A DNA stretch of 64,000 nucleotides from Porphyrobacter sp. GA68 (GTDB taxonomy: Bacteria; Pseudomonadota; Alphaproteobacteria; Sphingomonadales; Sphingomonadaceae). A program made the translations under genes and the position numbers. Of this stretch, positions 61,798-64,000 are shown one piece after another; position 1 is the stretch's first letter; every line of letters begins with the position of its first letter. The stretch spans positions 124,001 through 188,000 of the forward strand of contig NZ_JAKQYJ010000002.1 of NCBI RefSeq assembly GCF_022605525.1. The letters run 5' to 3'. Under the pieces are notes generated by a model. It searched no databases. It was not told the origin of the DNA and worked only from the letters and a program-made list of their open reading frames with translations.

Positions 61798-63392
61798 GAC
61801 CTCTCCTCCGCCAGACCAGATGCACGCTCCAATCCTGCCGCGCGGCGGTCGGCACCTGTAGTGACCGGCCGGCTAGTGCGCTGGCGCAGGACCCACAGGC
61901 TCCCCGCGACAAATGGGAGCAGCCAGATGAGCCGCATCTGGTATCGGCCGTGTGGTCCCGACAGCGCTCCGCAGATTGCCGCGTTGGCAAGTACCGCCAG
62001 CAATACAAGCGCCGCCCACGACCATGCAAGGTGACGGGGCCCTTCTCGACGCTCAGCCTGAACAAACAGCGCGGCCAGCATTGTCAGGGCCGCAAGCGTG
62101 GTGGCAATCGTCAGCATGACTGTCGGCAGCAATGGCATAGCCATATTCGCCGCCAACGTCGGCCTGATCGTCGCGGCAACGGGGGCGGGGTACTTCACCC
62201 CGATGCTTTGGACATGATCTTGCGAATAGTTGAAGCTACTCATATCGAAATGGAACAGTTGCTGGACAAAGGAATGGAGCGACACGCCCACAAGGCCTAT
62301 CGGATCGTGGGCCAGCACCGCCAGGAAGAATGGGACGTCTTCGCGGGATACCTGCGCACGCTCCGCATCGCTGAAGAGTTGGTACACGCCGGTGGCCGCC
62401 TTCTCATCCCACAGGAAGGCGTCGCTGGGCACCGGCAGCCGGTCGCGATAACGACACAGCACAAAATCCACGCCGGCATCACCGCAGCGTTCCTGGAGAA
62501 AAACAGTGCCCGGGCCGGCGTCGGTCAGCCGGGCCGACAGGAACGGGGGGGAAACGGGCCGTTCGCCGAGGGCGAAGGATACGGCCAGGTTGAAAGCGGC
62601 GACTGACAATGCGCCCGCAGCCACTATCGGCAGCGCGATCAAAATAGCCCTCATCCGGTTACCACCCAATGCGAAGACGGCGGCAACGATGCCGGCGGCA
62701 GCGACAATGAGGATATGAGTGGTGTGAAAGGTCGCAATGACGGCGCAGATCGCTATCAAGGCTATCAGTTCAACTTTGCGCAAGCGGCTCCAGAACGCGA
62801 CAACCGTGGCGAAGCAGAGCACAAGTAGGCCAGAATACACGTCGGGTATCAACATACTGGTGAAGAAAGGCAGCGGGCTGGCGATAAGCAGCGCTGCGAC
62901 CAATGCTGCGGTCGGGCCTGGCGGCATCCGGCCAATCTCACGGCTGATTATGCTGGCGGTAATAAGGAGAATGCCCGCCACGATGAGGGCTTGCAGGAAA
63001 ACCGCTCCCCATGGGCCAAACAACCGCATGGGCGCATAGAGGAGAAAACCGTAATAGATCGAACGGCCGACCAGAACGGGGCGCGTTGGCTTGATCTCAC
63101 CACTTATTCTTGACCCGTCCAGTGCGGGATTGGCCAGCTCTTCAACTGCTCCCGGATTGCCTGCTGGCGGCCTGTCGACCTGTAGCCGGTCAGACCATAC
63201 CGAGGGAGAATTGGTGACGAACACGGCGGCACCATCCGCCGCGCGGACATAGTTGCTGGTATCAGGAAACCAGAACGGTCCGCCATTCACGAACGCCGGC
63301 CACAGAAGTGCCAGCGCTGCTACCACAACGGTCAGCAAAGAACCGAGAGCCGAAGGAAGAGTCCTCTTTCTGCTGGGCGGGGAACGATCCAT
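61791..63392 (-). CDS. Polytopic membrane protein, GT-C-like
   Basis: The 533-residue protein has about eleven or twelve hydrophobic segments and a large early periplasmic-type loop (FPDTSNYVRAADGAAVFVTNSPSVWSDRLQ). The pattern fits GT-C membrane glycosyltransferases or O-antigen-type proteins, but no catalytic motif is certain. It overlaps the GT2 gene by 7 bases, so the two are co-expressed and probably act on the same lipid-linked glycan. Confidence 0.65.
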   Translation of the reverse strand: MDRSPPSRKRTLPSALGSLLTVVVAALALLWPAFVNGGPFWFPDTSNYVRAADGAAVFVTNSPSVWSDRLQVDRPPAGNPGAVEELANPALDGSRISGEIKPTRPVLVGRSIYYGFLLYAPMRLFGPWGAVFLQALIVAGILLITASIISREIGRMPPGPTAALVAALLIASPLPFFTSMLIPDVYSGLLVLCFATVVAFWSRLRKVELIALIAICAVIATFHTTHILIVAAAGIVAAVFALGGNRMRAILIALPIVAAGALSVAAFNLAVSFALGERPVSPPFLSARLTDAGPGTVFLQERCGDAGVDFVLCRYRDRLPVPSDAFLWDEKAATGVYQLFSDAERAQVSREDVPFFLAVLAHDPIGLVGVSLHSFVQQLFHFDMSSFNYSQDHVQSIGVKYPAPVAATIRPTLAANMAMPLLPTVMLTIATTLAALTMLAALFVQAERREGPRHLAWSWAALVLLAVLANAAICGALSGPHGRYQMRLIWLLPFVAGSLWVLRQRTSRPVTTGADRRAAGLERASGLAEERSW

Positions 63393-63554
63393 GCATCAAG
63401 TCTCAACCCGCATCGGCGTTAAAAAGCAAACGGCGTAACCCTTGTGGCGCACATTAGAACACATCGCAGTCTCAGCGCAATGGAGCACTTGGGTCGCCTG
63501 CAGCTAATGGCCTTGTCTTGACCTCGACTCGTCCATGCGGAAACAGGCGCAGAC

Positions 63555-64000
63555 ATGCAGCCTCAACTCTCCGTGATCGTTCCGACGTTCAACGAAGTGC
63601 AGAATATCGGTGAGCTTTACGGGCGCATCAGCAAGGTCCTGCACGACATCGCGTGGGAAATGGTCGTTGTCGACGACGATTCCTCCGACGGAACCGCGGA
63701 CGCCGCTCTGGCCCTTGCGCGGGCGGGCGAGCCGGTCCGGGTGATCCGCCGCATCGGGCGCCGGGGGCTTTCCAGCGCAGTGATCGAAGGGATGCTGAGC
63801 AGCGCCGCCGACTTCTTTGCCGTGATCGACGCCGATCTTCAGCATGACGAAGCGTTGCTGCCGCAGATGCTGGAGACGCTGAGGCAGGGCGATACCGACA
63901 TCGTGATCGGCACCCGCTATGCAGGCGCTGGCAGCGTGGGCGACTGGAGCGCCGCTCGCGTACGGATGAGCCGGCTGGCCACCGTTCTGGCGCAGAAAGT
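63555..64000 (+). CDS. GT2 glycosyltransferase (dolichyl-phosphate mannosyltransferase-like), N-terminal part
   Basis: The 149 visible residues start at ATG 63555: SVIVPTFNEVQNIGELYGRI, VVVDDDSSDGTADAALAL, RRGLSSAVIEGMLSSAADFFAVIDADLQHDEALLPQML, DIVIGTRYAGAGSVGDWSAAR, matching DPM-synthase-like enzymes that transfer mannose or glucose to a polyprenyl phosphate. The gene runs off the right edge. Orientation is opposite to the previous two genes. Confidence 0.88.
   Translation, partial: MQPQLSVIVPTFNEVQNIGELYGRISKVLHDIAWEMVVVDDDSSDGTADAALALARAGEPVRVIRRIGRRGLSSAVIEGMLSSAADFFAVIDADLQHDEALLPQMLETLRQGDTDIVIGTRYAGAGSVGDWSAARVRMSRLATVLAQK

Overview
The window reads as chromosomal DNA of a GC-rich alphaproteobacterium, most likely Sphingomonadales (Erythrobacteraceae or Sphingomonadaceae type). 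The basis is gene content and order: pepA-holC-ndk, purN-purM next to an hda-like gene, rpmF-plsX-fabH-ihfA-merR, DUF2794, DUF1489 and DciA-type DUF721 genes, a PEP-CTERM surface protein, and frequent GTG/TTG starts with ATGA/GTGA stop-start overlaps. No 16S gene or other taxonomic marker is present, so the assignment is an inference. The coding sequences are dense and mostly intact. I see no insertion sequence, prophage or CRISPR array.

Layout. 1-3.2 kb (minus): surA (cut by the left edge) and lptD, outer-membrane biogenesis. 3.3-5.8 kb (plus): pepA, a DUF2256 zinc mini-protein, holC and ndk. 5.9-11.6 kb: an NTF2-like protein, a sulfotransferase, purN (fused to a YjbR domain) and purM, then divergently a DUF2066-like membrane-anchored protein and hda. 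11.7-17.3 kb: cysE, DUF2794, a polytopic membrane protein, an SDR, gph, glmU and a small HNH protein. 17.4-21 kb: an envelope group of PEP-CTERM protein, L,D-transpeptidase, CAP-domain protein and DUF1996 lipoprotein, with a CtrA-type site ahead of the lipoprotein. 21.1-24.8 kb: a GT4/six-hairpin fusion overlapping a GH130-like enzyme. 24.8-28.6 kb (minus): an iron-sulfur photolyase and priA.

28.6-37.6 kb: DUF4197, DUF2490, cobT, nitroreductase, cysS, a D-2-hydroxyacid dehydrogenase, a divergent pair of HTH regulators sharing an operator-like promoter, an MBL hydrolase and a MAPEG protein. 37.8-40.7 kb: the lipid-synthesis and nucleoid operon rpmF-plsX-fabH-ihfA-merR. 40.8-46.4 kb: two DsbA-like proteins and dciA opposite mutY, then a serine hydrolase and nudC. 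46.4-51 kb: DUF1489, mgtE, a cyclophilin, a guanidino-chemistry pair (GntA-like heme N-hydroxylase plus DUF1989) and an FkbM methyltransferase. 51.1-53.6 kb: miaB-phoH, followed by a decayed Rhs fragment instead of the usual ybeY, and a membrane quinoprotein dehydrogenase. 56.5-57.2 kb: tRNA-Ser(GGA) with a partial tandem duplication and a 600-base gene-free stretch. 57.2-64 kb: a periplasmic cyclophilin, rsh (ppGpp synthetase/hydrolase) and a lipid-linked glycosylation module (GtrA, two GT2 enzymes, a polytopic membrane protein) running off the right edge.

Most of the window is housekeeping. The least ordinary items are the gntA-DUF1989 pair with a hairpin against its start codon, the PurN-YjbR fusion, the GT4/six-hairpin plus GH130 pair, the leaderless self-controlled S24 regulator promoter, the Rhs remnant, the tRNA-Ser duplication and the 177-base antisense overlap of gtrA with a GT2 gene. 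None of these is proven to be a new system from sequence alone.
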